Below, piece after piece: positions 17,117-24,836 of a DNA stretch of 28,138 nt. The first letter of the stretch is position 1, and each line of letters opens with the position of its first letter. The notes under the pieces were generated by a model that searched no databases, had not been told where the DNA came from, and saw nothing but the letters and a program-made list of their open reading frames with translations. The position numbers and the translations under genes are program-made. Source of the DNA: an uncultured Burkholderiaceae bacterium (lineage in GTDB: Bacteria > Pseudomonadota > Gammaproteobacteria > Burkholderiales > Burkholderiaceae); assembly GCA_937871985.1 (NCBI GenBank), contig CALMPB010000067.1:1-28138 (forward strand), given 5' to 3'.

Positions 17117-17158
17117 TGTGCCGGCAGGCATATCGGACCCGAGGGCTGCCGGGCTTTT
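17117..17158 (+). terminator. Weak hairpin between cupin and NTF2-like genes
   Basis: CCGGCAG and CTGCCGG arms (7 bp) separated by about 18 nt, followed by GGCTTTTCT. The long loop makes it a weak terminator or attenuator; the 79-nt gap is otherwise featureless. Confidence 0.3.
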
Positions 17159-17189
17159 CTGAAGCATTGATTTTTCAACGACAGGTTTA

Positions 17190-17618
17190 ATGATGACACG
17201 GAACACGGACAGCGACGAACAGGCAACCATCGACGAGCTTCTGGCGCTTGAGCAGCAGCGCGGCAAAGCATTGGTCGCCAAGGATTTCAATCTGCTGGAG
17301 GCACTGATCAGCAAGGACCTGGTGCATGTCCACACTCGCGGCAATATCGACACGTTCGACAGCTACATGCATTACATCCGCAATGTCCTGGAATTCCTCG
17401 ATGTGGAGCGTTCCGAGCTGCAGGTGAAGATGCTGGGCGATACGGCCATCATGACGGGCGGACAGGTCAATACCGCCAGGTTGATCGGCCGTGAAGACGT
17501 GGTGCGGGTAACATCGCGCGTCATTCAGGTCTGGATGAGACAGCCTCACGGCGCCTGGCAGCAGGTGGCGTTTCAGGCCACCCCAGTGGGCGCTCCCCCG
17601 CCCGTCATCAAGCGCTGA
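17190..17618 (+). CDS. NTF2-like / DUF4440 (SnoaL-type) small protein
   Basis: 142 residues with the cone-shaped NTF2 fold pattern: a long N-terminal helix (ATIDELLALEQQRGKALVAKD), the short LLEALISKDLVHVHTRG segment, then alternating strands ending in VIQVWMRQPHGAWQQVAFQATPV. Family members act as small isomerases, lyases or ligand-binding proteins in catabolic and polyketide clusters. It closes the plus-strand gene train and is followed by two hairpins before the convergent oxygenase. ATG at 17190 or 17193; only a weak ribosome-binding site is visible. Role here unknown. Confidence 0.8.
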   Translation: MMTRNTDSDEQATIDELLALEQQRGKALVAKDFNLLEALISKDLVHVHTRGNIDTFDSYMHYIRNVLEFLDVERSELQVKMLGDTAIMTGGQVNTARLIGREDVVRVTSRVIQVWMRQPHGAWQQVAFQATPVGAPPPVIKR

Positions 17619-17622
17619 CCGA

Positions 17623-17649
17623 GAACGCCGGCCTGTAGGTTCGGCGTTC
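17623..17649. terminator. Hairpin 1 between convergent transcription units
   Basis: Perfect 8-bp stem GAACGCCG/CGGCGTTC with an 11-nt loop, starting 5 nt after the NTF2-like stop. No U-tract; position suggests termination or mRNA 3'-end protection. Confidence 0.5.
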
Positions 17650-17671
17650 CGATGCTTCCTTGTCGACGAAG

Positions 17672-17702
17672 GGCGAAGCCGGGCAAAAATTTCCGGCTTG
17701 CC
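17672..17702. terminator. Hairpin 2 between convergent transcription units
   Basis: Arms AAGCCGG (17676-17682) and CCGGCTT (17693-17699), extended by GGC/GCC across one bulged G to 10 bp, with an A/T-rich loop. It lies 8 nt beyond the stop of the minus-strand Rieske oxygenase and probably ends that transcript. Confidence 0.5.
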
Positions 17703-17709
17703 TCGGCGA

Positions 17710-18804
17710 TCAGGCGGTTTTCTGCAGCACGGGCGGCGTGCCGGCCCGGCGCTCGTTTTCCTCGCGGATTTGCGCGCTCAGAAGACGGCGTACCCGTATG
17801 GCTCCGGAGTCCTGCAGGGCTGAAAATTCCTGGTCCAGATAGCTCAGGCCATCGAGGCCGTTTTCCACCAGGGCCAGCGCGGTTTCATCCTGCCCGCGTA
17901 CGGCATCGTACATATGGATGTTGGCGGCGGTGAAGGCTTCGTCGCCTAGGCGGAAGTCGCGCATGAACCCTCCGAAATAGAATGTGGACGTGGAGGTTTC
18001 GGGCGTGATGGCGTGCAGGAAGCACATCTCCCCAAGTTTTTCCCGGCCCGTTTCAGGCTGGTTCGGGCCGGCGGCCCGGAAGAAGGGGCCGCCGGTGACG
18101 ACTAGGCTACAGCCGTAGTAATCCGAGAACACGTCGGTATCCACCAAGTAGTCGCCGGGGCCGAACAGGAACGTGTAGTAGGGTGAGTAAGGGGTGTTCC
18201 TGGTGCGGCGGATCATGCGCAATATGCCATCGTGCTCGGTGGTTTCGACCGGTGTTTGCACCAGTTCCGAGACATCGCCCACCAGGCTTTGGTGGATGTA
18301 GCCAAGGTGGCTCAGGTCGAACAGATTGTCCAGTGCCAGTTGGTAGCGTGCCTTGACGTGCAGGGTTTGCGCGGGCGTGCTTTCCCATTTTGGATCGTCG
18401 AAATAAAAGGGCTGGGGAATGGCCGCCGGATCCGCCAGGGCGGGATCCCCCATCCAAACCCAGATCCACTGCCATCTTTCAACGGCGGGATAAACGCGTG
18501 TGCGGCATTTTCCCGGAATCTTGTCCTGCGTCGGAATCTCGACGCACCGGCCGTCGGGGCCGAACCTCATGCCGTGGTAGCCGCATTGGATGGTGTCGCC
18601 GACCAGCGGAGACTGGGCCAGCGGATAGAAGCGATGGGGGCAGCGGCCCTGCATGATGACCGGGTCACCGGCCTGCGTACGGTAAAAGACGAGAGGCTCA
18701 TTGCAAATCGTTCGCTCGAACGGTTCGCGCCCGACCTCGGGGCTTCGCGCGGCAACATACCATTGGTCGAGAGGAAAGGTCTGGCCTGCTTCCAGTGGAT
18801 ACAT
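17710..18804 (-). CDS. Rieske non-haem iron oxygenase, VanA-like (complete)
   Basis: 364 residues. The N-terminal Rieske domain carries C55-x-H57 and C74-x2-H77 (CPH...CGYH), binding [2Fe-2S]. The catalytic domain has D163-x2-H166-x4-H171 (FDLSHLGYIH), the bridging Asp and two iron ligands. A YPLEAGQTFPLDQWYVAA start and single-subunit size match vanillate/toluenesulfonate O-demethylase-type enzymes, which need a separate FMN/[2Fe-2S] reductase; none is in the window. Start at 18804 is supported by CAGGAGACA 3 nt upstream; an earlier in-frame start adds 16 basic residues without a ribosome-binding site. Convergent to the plus-strand train. Probably demethoxylates or hydroxylates an aromatic acid feeding the flavin monooxygenases; exact substrate unknown. 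Confidence 0.93.
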   Translation of the reverse strand: MYPLEAGQTFPLDQWYVAARSPEVGREPFERTICNEPLVFYRTQAGDPVIMQGRCPHRFYPLAQSPLVGDTIQCGYHGMRFGPDGRCVEIPTQDKIPGKCRTRVYPAVERWQWIWVWMGDPALADPAAIPQPFYFDDPKWESTPAQTLHVKARYQLALDNLFDLSHLGYIHQSLVGDVSELVQTPVETTEHDGILRMIRRTRNTPYSPYYTFLFGPGDYLVDTDVFSDYYGCSLVVTGGPFFRAAGPNQPETGREKLGEMCFLHAITPETSTSTFYFGGFMRDFRLGDEAFTAANIHMYDAVRGQDETALALVENGLDGLSYLDQEFSALQDSGAIRVRRLLSAQIREENERRAGTPPVLQKTA

Positions 18805-19077
18805 GCTTGTCTCCTGTAGTGATTGATTTTTCTTGCGCCGCGCAGGCCGCATGGGTGCCCATGAACGCGGCGTGCATCGCGTTGCGATAACTACGGAGAT
18901 GATAGGAAAGGGCGCTTCGGACGTACAGCGTGTTTTATCTCGAATAACGACGGAATCGTCCAGATTGGACTTACGTTGTTATCGGGCTGTGAAAGAAGAG
19001 GGGGCGTAAAGAAAAGGGGCGGCCACAGCCAAGATTGCCGCAGATGGGTCGGCTAATCTGGATATGCAAGGAGGGAA
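18805..19077. other. 273-bp non-coding interval upstream of the Rieske oxygenase
   Basis: No convincing gene. It contains two small perfect dyads near the oxygenase start, CATGGG-TG-CCCATG (18850-18863) and ATCGC-GTT-GCGAT (18876-18888). Farther upstream, a purine-rich tract at 18991-19022 (29 of 32 bases A/G on the plus strand) is flanked by the 7-bp inverted arms GGCTGTG (18985-18991) and CACAGCC (19024-19030). It probably holds the oxygenase promoter and operator and the end of the hemerythrin transcript. Confidence 0.5.
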
Positions 19078-19530
19078 CTACTCGTCTTCGTGATACGCGA
19101 CGCCGCGTCTTACCACGATGGGCACCGCGCCCAATTGCTTTTTGGCCACCCATTGCGCCAATGACGCGTCCAGGTAGTCGGTATGGCCGGGAAACCAGCG
19201 CGCCAGCTCGGTGGCCAGGCGTCGGGCTTCGGCGGGCTCGCCGCCGTTCGCCACGTAGTCTTCGACGTCGCGCATGGATTTCAGGACGGCCGCGTGCTCG
19301 TTGCTATGGCATTCCGTGGCGGGGAAGGCTGTTTTCTTCATCCAGCCTTCTTCTTGCGAGAAGTGGTGCTCGGTATGGGCGATGAGCTGCCGCAGACGTT
19401 CCAGAAGGGCTTCGTCCGGCCCGCGCAGCATGGTTCCGACGATATCGACGAATTCGCGGTGCGTTTCGTCCATGGGGCCATAGCCCGCCAGGAAGGCATC
19501 AGTCCAGATAAGATCGTCGGCAGCTATCAT
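19078..19530 (-). CDS. Bacteriohemerythrin
   Basis: 150 residues, four-helix hemerythrin fold with a complete di-iron ligand set: H24 (DETH), H56-x3-E60 (HFSQE), H75-x3-H79 (HSNEH) and H116-x4-D121. Bacteriohemerythrins reversibly bind O2 and are proposed to store or deliver it to oxygen-using enzymes, or to sense O2 or NO. Single-domain and cytoplasmic (no signal peptide). It lies on the same strand as the Rieske oxygenase, 273 bp upstream, so it may have its own promoter. A CGAGACA sequence precedes the ATG. An oxygenase-rich neighbourhood makes an O2-supply role attractive but unproven; a few C-terminal residues beyond the fold are unremarkable. Confidence 0.93.
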   Translation of the reverse strand: MIAADDLIWTDAFLAGYGPMDETHREFVDIVGTMLRGPDEALLERLRQLIAHTEHHFSQEEGWMKKTAFPATECHSNEHAAVLKSMRDVEDYVANGGEPAEARRLATELARWFPGHTDYLDASLAQWVAKKQLGAVPIVVRRGVAYHEDE

Positions 19531-19600
19531 GATTGTCTCGTGGCCACGCCGGGCGGCGGGCCGTATTCTTGCGGTTGACTATTGCATAATCATAGCAAAA

Positions 19601-19629
19601 TCAAGGCGGTTCCTCTGTTACCGCCTTGA
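19601..19629 (-). terminator. Rho-independent terminator of the minus-strand ABC-transporter operon
   Basis: Perfect 10-bp stem TCAAGGCGGT/ACCGCCTTGA with a 9-nt loop. On the minus strand it is followed by TTTT, about 75 nt beyond the last permease stop at 19703. The best-formed terminator in the window. Confidence 0.8.
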
Positions 19630-19702
19630 ATGCGGACTGCCGTTTTGGCGTTTTCCGAAAATAGCGATGCGCCGGGATCGAACATTTCGGCTACTAGTAC
19701 TT

Positions 19703-20467
19703 CTAGCGGGCTTGCCACCTCAGCAGTTTTTTCTCGGCCAGCGAAAGCAGGCTGTTTGCGGCAAAGCCGATTATTCCCAGCAGCACCACGCCGGCAAACA
19801 GTTCGCTGGCGCGGAACGAGCGTGCCGCCAGAAGAATGGCCTGCCCCAGCCCCGACTGCGACGCAATCATTTCACCGACCACCGCGATAATCAGCGAGAC
19901 CGTCATCGAAAGCCGCATGCCGGCCAGGATGTCGGGCATGGCGCTGGGCAGCCCCATTTTCCAGATGAAGGCGGTTCTGGATAGGCGCAGCGCGGTGGCG
20001 ACTTCGCGCAGGCGCGGATCCACCGAGACGAAGCCGTGGATGGTGGCCAGCAGCACCGGCCACATCGCGCCGAACGCCACGACGAACATCACCATGGCGG
20101 CATTCAGGCCGAAAATGGAGATCGACAGCGGCATGATGGCCGAGGCGGGCAATGGCCGGATGAATTCCAGGGTGGGCTGGATCCACGCCCGGGCCGACGA
20201 CGATATGGCGACCAGGGCGCCGAGCAGGATGCCAATGAGCGATGCCAGCAGCCAGCCAAGCAGCATGCGGTTGATGGTGTCCAGGCTGAACCCGGCCAGT
20301 TCCCCGTTCAGCAGCCCCGATTTCAGGCTGGAGAACGTGGCTTCGGGTGTGGGAAGGAACACCTTGCTGACCCATTCGTGGTGGCTGGCCAGCCACCATA
20401 GCGCAATCAGCGCGGCCAGCAACAACAGGGATTCGGCCGTGGCCTTCAAAGGGAAGCGCGGATTCAT
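19703..20467 (-). CDS. ABC transporter permease (SsuC/TauC-like), second permease
   Basis: 254 residues, about six membrane helices, binding-protein-dependent inner-membrane component (PF00528). The cytoplasmic EAA loop (EVATALRLSRTAFIWKMGLPSAMPDI) that docks to the ATPase is present. Starts at 20467, overlapping the upstream permease stop by ATGA; a longer in-frame extension to 20551 lies inside the upstream gene and is rejected. Last gene of the operon, followed by the terminator at 19601-19629. Works with the second permease as a heterodimer, judging by two divergent permeases and one ATPase. Belongs to the nitrate/sulfonate/taurine class, which in this order of bacteria often carries aromatic or sulfonated acids. 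Confidence 0.92.
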   Translation of the reverse strand: MNPRFPLKATAESLLLLAALIALWWLASHHEWVSKVFLPTPEATFSSLKSGLLNGELAGFSLDTINRMLLGWLLASLIGILLGALVAISSSARAWIQPTLEFIRPLPASAIMPLSISIFGLNAAMVMFVVAFGAMWPVLLATIHGFVSVDPRLREVATALRLSRTAFIWKMGLPSAMPDILAGMRLSMTVSLIIAVVGEMIASQSGLGQAILLAARSFRASELFAGVVLLGIIGFAANSLLSLAEKKLLRWQAR

Positions 20468-21228
20468 GGCATGGCTCCCATGCGGCGCGCCACGAAATGC
20501 TGCAGGCGCAGGGCGGCTTCGTTCACCACGTAGCCCACCACCGCTATCCATAGCAGCCAGGCCAGCATCAGGGCCGGCTCCATGCTTTGCTGGGCGATCA
20601 TGATGGCGTAACCCATGCCGTAGGGGTTGGCCACGATCTCGACTGTCACCGCCACGACCAGCGCAATGGCGACGGCCAGCCGCAGGGCGACGAAAAGCCG
20701 CGGCAGCATGGCCGGAATGATGATCTTGGCGATTCGAGCGGCTGGCGACAGGCCCAGAGCCCGCGCGACTTCAAGCAGCGCGGGCTCGATCTGGCGCACG
20801 GCGGTCTGGGTCAGGATGAGTATGGGCCATACCGTGGCGAACGCAACGACGCTGACCTCCATGTTTATACCGAAGCCGAAGATCAGCATGGCAAGCGGAA
20901 TAAGCGCGACGGATGGGATGGTGCGGAATATTTCCACGGACAGAAAGCTGGTTTGCGCGGCATGCCGCGAAAGCCCCAGCAGAATGCCCAACGCTATGCC
21001 GAGCAGGGTGGCTATCAGCAGGCCCAGTCCGGCGCCAAGCAGTGTGAAGCCTGTCGCAGCCAATAAGGAACCGTCGTTCAGCGCTTGCAGAAAGGCCTGC
21101 GCGGCCAGGGTCGGCGGCGCCAGCGCATCGCTGTTGACGGCGACGGTTCTGGCGTAGACCTCCAGCGCCGCCAGCAGGGCCAGGGGAAAAGCCAGTGCGC
21201 GCGCCCATTTCAAGATGGCTTCAGGCAT
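20464..21228 (-). CDS. ABC transporter permease (SsuC/TauC-like), first permease
   Basis: 254 residues with about six membrane helices and a good EAA loop (EVARALGLSPAARIAKIIIPAMLPRL). Partner of the permease at 19703-20467 but clearly different in sequence. The ATG at 21228 lies 1 nt beyond the ATPase stop, so translation is coupled; the longer in-frame GTG start at 21261 would overlap the ATPase gene and adds residues unlike a permease N-terminus. Imports the ligand delivered by the binding protein encoded at 22005-22964. Confidence 0.92.
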   Translation of the reverse strand: MPEAILKWARALAFPLALLAALEVYARTVAVNSDALAPPTLAAQAFLQALNDGSLLAATGFTLLGAGLGLLIATLLGIALGILLGLSRHAAQTSFLSVEIFRTIPSVALIPLAMLIFGFGINMEVSVVAFATVWPILILTQTAVRQIEPALLEVARALGLSPAARIAKIIIPAMLPRLFVALRLAVAIALVVAVTVEIVANPYGMGYAIMIAQQSMEPALMLAWLLWIAVVGYVVNEAALRLQHFVARRMGAMP

Positions 21229-21229
21229 G

Positions 21230-21994
21230 TCAGTGGTGCCCCAGGAATTGATACAGCTCACGCCGCAGGCGCAGAAAATCGGGATGCTCCTTGGTGGAAA
21301 GCTGGTTCCTGGGATGGGGAATGCTTACGTCGATCATGGCGGCCAGGCTGGGCTGTGCGGGCGTGGGGTTGGCGCGCAGCGCGATGACGCGATCGCCCAG
21401 GTAGATGGCTTCTTCCAGGTCGTGGGTTACGAACAGGACGGTCAGGTCGCTGTTGCGCACGAGCTTCAGCAGCCCGTCCTGCAGGCTTTCGCGCGTCATG
21501 GCGTCGAGCGCGCCGAACGGTTCGTCCATCATCAGGATTTCAGGCTCCTGGGCCAGGCATCGGGCGATTTGCACGCGCTGCTGCATGCCGCCGGAAAGCT
21601 GGGCGGGAAACTTGCGCGCATGCTCGGCGAGGTTGACGGTTTCCAGCACCCGCTGGATGCGCTCGGGGCGCTGTCCGGCCGGAATCGATGCGGCCTCCAG
21701 GGCCAGGCTGATATTGCCTTCCACGGTGCGCCAGGGAAGCAAGGCCCGACCGTAGTCCTGGAATACAAAAGCCATTTCCCTGGACGGGCCGGCAACGACC
21801 TCGCCGCGGCGGCGCACGGCCCCGCCGCTGGGCGTGACGAAGCCCGCCGCGGCCCGCAGCAGCGTGGTCTTGCCGCAGCCTGAAGGCCCGATGATGGAGA
21901 TGAATTCGCCCTTGTTGACGGTAAAGCTGGTGGGAGACAGGATTTGCCTGCCTCCCAGCTCGATGGCTACGTTTTCAAAACTCAGAATGCTCAT
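21230..21994 (-). CDS. ABC transporter ATP-binding protein (SsuB/TauB-like)
   Basis: 254 residues, complete nucleotide-binding domain: Walker A GPSGCGKTT (36-44), Q-loop Q79, signature LSGGMQQR (133-140), Walker B ILMMDEP (153-159), D-loop ALD and switch H191. Drives the two downstream permeases in import. Located 10 nt after the binding-protein stop; only a weak ribosome-binding site, consistent with translational coupling. The C-terminal tail after residue 205 (ANPTPAQPSLAAMIDV...) is as in nitrate/taurine-type ATPases. Confidence 0.95.
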   Translation of the reverse strand: MSILSFENVAIELGGRQILSPTSFTVNKGEFISIIGPSGCGKTTLLRAAAGFVTPSGGAVRRRGEVVAGPSREMAFVFQDYGRALLPWRTVEGNISLALEAASIPAGQRPERIQRVLETVNLAEHARKFPAQLSGGMQQRVQIARCLAQEPEILMMDEPFGALDAMTRESLQDGLLKLVRNSDLTVLFVTHDLEEAIYLGDRVIALRANPTPAQPSLAAMIDVSIPHPRNQLSTKEHPDFLRLRRELYQFLGHH

Positions 21995-22004
21995 TGAACC
22001 CAGC

Positions 22005-22964
22005 TCACTTGACGATGAGCCTGGCCAGGTCGGGCGTGGCTTTCAGCATATGTTGTTCATTCATGGCTTCGACCCAGTACGACAATTGCTTTTCGGTGAT
22101 GACGGGGCTGGGCGGATTGATTTGCATGGCGGCCAGGACGGGAGGCGGAAGCTTGATGTACTTGCCCAGTTGCTGGCGGACGACGGCGTCGTTCTTGGGG
22201 TCGGCGGCAAAGGCCGAGCCTTCCTTCAGCGCGGCCTGGAAGGCCTTGACCTGCTCGGCGTTCTTGTCCGCCCAATCCCGGCGGGCGGCGAAAACCAGGG
22301 TCGGCATGCCTTCGGGCAGTTCGGTCAGGAAGCGCGAGACGATATGCCCGGTGCCGGTGGAGGTGATGCGCTGCATGAAGGGATCGGCGGTCACGACGCC
22401 GTCGATGGAGCCGCCGCGCAGCAGGTCGTTGTGCTGCGGAAACGCGGCCTCCACGAACTTGACCTTGGTGTAGTCCACGCCCTGCTGGGTCAGCCACTTG
22501 CGGAACGCCACATGCAGCAAGGCTCCCAGGCCCGGCGCGCCGATGGTCTTGCCGATGCAGTCCTGGGCAGTCTTGATGCCGCTGGCCGTGCTGGCGACAA
22601 ACCCGGCGCCTGTGGAGTGCTTCGATAGCTGGCTGCAGCCGCCGATGATGACGTGATCCAGCCCGCCGTCGTTGGCCTGCAGGAATACGGAGGGGGTTTC
22701 GCCGCCCACGATCAGCGATCCGGACTGCACGGCGGGCGGCAGCGACGGATTCAGGGGAATGAACTTGGGTTGCACATTCAGTTTGTGCTTGGCGAAAAAG
22801 CCGCCTTCCGTGGTGGAAAACAGGTAGGCAAAGTCGGCGACCGTGGTGTAGCCGACGGAGATGTCGGTGGCGCCCTGGGCGCGAAGCGGCAGCGCGCGTG
22901 TGGCCAGAAGGGCGGTGGCAGCGCTCAGGAATGTGCGCCGGCTGATGGTCGGATTGATGGTCAT
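22005..22964 (-). CDS. ABC transporter substrate-binding protein (NMT1/SsuA-like), operon copy
   Basis: 319 residues. The N-terminus has a twin-arginine-type signal (SRRTFLSAATALLATRALPLRAQ), so it may be exported folded by Tat. The mature domain (VGYTTVADFAYLFSTTEGGFF..., later KVKFVEAAFPQ and ADPFMQRI) is the type II periplasmic binding fold of the NMT1/SsuA/TauA class. Start at 22964, with GAGGGAGACA just upstream, separated from the cyclase gene by a 57-bp gap. Delivers the ligand to the ATPase/permease pair encoded downstream. Paralogous to the orphan binding protein at 27213-28136. Ligand unknown; the gene neighbours suggest an aromatic or lactone-related acid. Confidence 0.92.
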   Translation of the reverse strand: MTINPTISRRTFLSAATALLATRALPLRAQGATDISVGYTTVADFAYLFSTTEGGFFAKHKLNVQPKFIPLNPSLPPAVQSGSLIVGGETPSVFLQANDGGLDHVIIGGCSQLSKHSTGAGFVASTASGIKTAQDCIGKTIGAPGLGALLHVAFRKWLTQQGVDYTKVKFVEAAFPQHNDLLRGGSIDGVVTADPFMQRITSTGTGHIVSRFLTELPEGMPTLVFAARRDWADKNAEQVKAFQAALKEGSAFAADPKNDAVVRQQLGKYIKLPPPVLAAMQINPPSPVITEKQLSYWVEAMNEQHMLKATPDLARLIVK

Positions 22965-23021
22965 GGTGTCTCCCTCTTGGTTTTGATGGATGTGGCGTGT
23001 CATTGGCACTGGCGATGAGTT

Positions 23022-23807
23022 TTAATTTTCGAATATGGCGACCGCGCGGGTCCATCCAGCCGAAGCGCCGCGTATTTTGTGCGGGAAGCAGCTTATCAGG
23101 AATCCGTCTCCGGGCAGGGCCTCGAGATTGTGCAGCTTTTCCAGGTGGCAGTAGCCGATGTCCTTGCCCGCCTTATGGCCCTCCCACAACAGGCTTTTGT
23201 CGCCGGTTTGCGCGAACTTTTTGGCGGTGTAGGAAAACGGGGCGTCCCAGCTCCAGGCGTCGATGCCGGTCAGGCGCACGCCGCGTTCCAGCAGGTACAT
23301 GGTGGCTTCGTAGCCCATGCCGCAGCCGGTATTGACGTAGTCGTTGTGGCCGTAGCGGGATCCAGCGCGGGTATTGACCAGCACGATTTCCAGGGGCTGC
23401 AGCGTGTGGCCGATGCGGGCCAGCTCGGCTTCGACGTCGGAGGCGGTGGCAACGTAGCCGTCGGGGAAATGGCGGAAGTCCAGCTTCACCCCGGGCTGGA
23501 AGCACCATTCAAGAGGGACCTGGTCGATGGTGATCGAGGGCTTTCTGTCGCCCAGCTTTTCGTCCATCGTGGAATGGAAGTGCCAGGGGGCGTCCAGATG
23601 GGTGCCGCTGTGGGTGGTCAGGCGCACCCATTCGGCGGCAGCCGCCTCGCCGTCGGGAAAGTCCTCGGGCTTGGTGCCGGGCAGCAACTGGGTGAATTCC
23701 TGGACGGTGTCTTTATGGGTTTGATAGTCGATTTTCGGCGCGAGCGGAGGCGGATCCGACAGCACATCGTTTTCAAGATAGATGGAAAGGTCGACAAAGC
23801 GTCGCAT
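23022..23807 (-). CDS. Cyclase-family metal-dependent hydrolase (kynurenine formamidase-like)
   Basis: 261 residues of PF04199. The metal-binding signature H66-x3-H70-x-D72-x3-H76 (HSGTHLDAPWHF) is intact. Relatives include kynurenine formamidase KynB and isatin hydrolase, which open N-formyl amides or cyclic amides. The protein sits between FAH-family and binding-protein genes in the minus operon, so it likely hydrolyses an amide, ester or lactam intermediate imported or formed here. AAGGAA precedes the ATG at 23807. There is no kynureninase or other kynurenine-pathway gene nearby, so a tryptophan role is not supported. Confidence 0.9.
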   Translation of the reverse strand: MRRFVDLSIYLENDVLSDPPPLAPKIDYQTHKDTVQEFTQLLPGTKPEDFPDGEAAAAEWVRLTTHSGTHLDAPWHFHSTMDEKLGDRKPSITIDQVPLEWCFQPGVKLDFRHFPDGYVATASDVEAELARIGHTLQPLEIVLVNTRAGSRYGHNDYVNTGCGMGYEATMYLLERGVRLTGIDAWSWDAPFSYTAKKFAQTGDKSLLWEGHKAGKDIGYCHLEKLHNLEALPGDGFLISCFPHKIRGASAGWTRAVAIFEN

Positions 23808-23843
23808 GGCGATTCCTTGGTATATGCAGTGTATCGATGGCCT

Positions 23844-24836
23844 TCAGATTGCGGCCTTGGGCGATTGCACGATGCGTTGCTCGATGACGCCGAACAGGGG
23901 TTGGCCATCGGACGCCTTGGCCTGCATGCGCACGGTGTCTCCGAAATGCATGAAGGGCGTTGTGGAGGCTCCTTTGTCGATGAGCTCGATGGCGCGCCGT
24001 TCGGCGATGCAGGCCGATCCGGCGCTGCGGTCCGCATTGGAAACCGTGCCGGAGCCCACGATGGTTCCGGCGCTGAGCTTGCGCGTGAGCGACGCGTGGG
24101 CAATCAGTTGATGGAAGCCGAAGTTCATTTCCTGTCCATGGGGATGGCCGAACCATTGCCCGTTGTAGTCGATGTGCAGCGGCAGCTTGACGCGGCCGTC
24201 GTCCCAGGCTGCGCCGATCTCGTCGGGCGTGATGGCTACCGGCGCGAAGCTGGACGAAGGCTTGGCGTGCAGGAAGCCGAAGCCCGCCCGCAGTTCGCGG
24301 GGTCCAAAGCCGCGCAGGCTGACGTCGTTGATCTGAACCAGCAGCTTGACGTGGCCAAGCGCATGGTCGGCCGGACAGCCCAGGGGCACGTCGTCGACGA
24401 TGACGCCGTATTCGCCTTCGAAGTCGATGCCGTGCGCTTCGTCGGGCAGGGGGATGTCGTCGTTCGCGCCCAGGAAGTCGTCGGAAGCGCCCTGGTACAT
24501 GAGCGGGATGGTGTCCATGTCGGGAATGGGCGGCGTGTTGAAGGCTTTTTCCATCAACCGGCCGTGATTCAAAAAGGACGAGGCGTCGCACCATTGGGGA
24601 GCGCGCGGCAGGGGGGCGGCGGCCAGTCGGGGGTCGAAAGGCCGGGCATTGGAAGCGCTGCCGGCATTGAGCTGCTCGTACAGGGCCTGCAGCGCGGGCT
24701 CGACGGTGCTCCAGTCTTCCAGCGCGGCCAGCAGATTGGGGGCGATGTGTTCGGCCGGCGCGTAGCGGGCCAGATCGCGCGACACCACGACCAGCGTTCC
24801 GTCCTTGTGATCGCTTTTCAGGGTAGCGAGTTTCAT
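23844..24836 (-). CDS. Fumarylacetoacetate hydrolase (FAH) family protein 2
   Basis: 330 residues. An N-terminal FAA_hydrolase_N_2-type extension (about 1-80) precedes the FAH domain with metal ligands E140-x-E142 (DFEGEYGVI), D171 (INDVSLRG) and a GSGTVS loop (261-266). The MKLATL start and GFGFLHAKPSSSFAPVAITPDE segment are characteristic of this FAH subgroup, distinct from the protein at 2991. Probably cleaves an acylpyruvate/fumarylpyruvate-type C-C bond. Start at 24836 overlaps the SMP-30 stop by ATGA, with AAGGAGACA 7 nt upstream. Cotranscribed with SMP-30 and the cyclase-family hydrolase. Confidence 0.9.
   Translation of the reverse strand: MKLATLKSDHKDGTLVVVSRDLARYAPAEHIAPNLLAALEDWSTVEPALQALYEQLNAGSASNARPFDPRLAAAPLPRAPQWCDASSFLNHGRLMEKAFNTPPIPDMDTIPLMYQGASDDFLGANDDIPLPDEAHGIDFEGEYGVIVDDVPLGCPADHALGHVKLLVQINDVSLRGFGPRELRAGFGFLHAKPSSSFAPVAITPDEIGAAWDDGRVKLPLHIDYNGQWFGHPHGQEMNFGFHQLIAHASLTRKLSAGTIVGSGTVSNADRSAGSACIAERRAIELIDKGASTTPFMHFGDTVRMQAKASDGQPLFGVIEQRIVQSPKAAI

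Noticed and set aside
5119..24836. Kynurenine (3-hydroxyanthranilate) pathway assignment from ACMSD-like, kynurenine-formamidase-like, flavin monooxygenase and cupin genes
   Set aside because: Kynureninase, aminomuconate-semialdehyde dehydrogenase and aminomuconate deaminase are absent; the cupin lacks the usual HAO ligand set; the extradiol enzyme is of the VOC type. The resemblance is at the superfamily level only.
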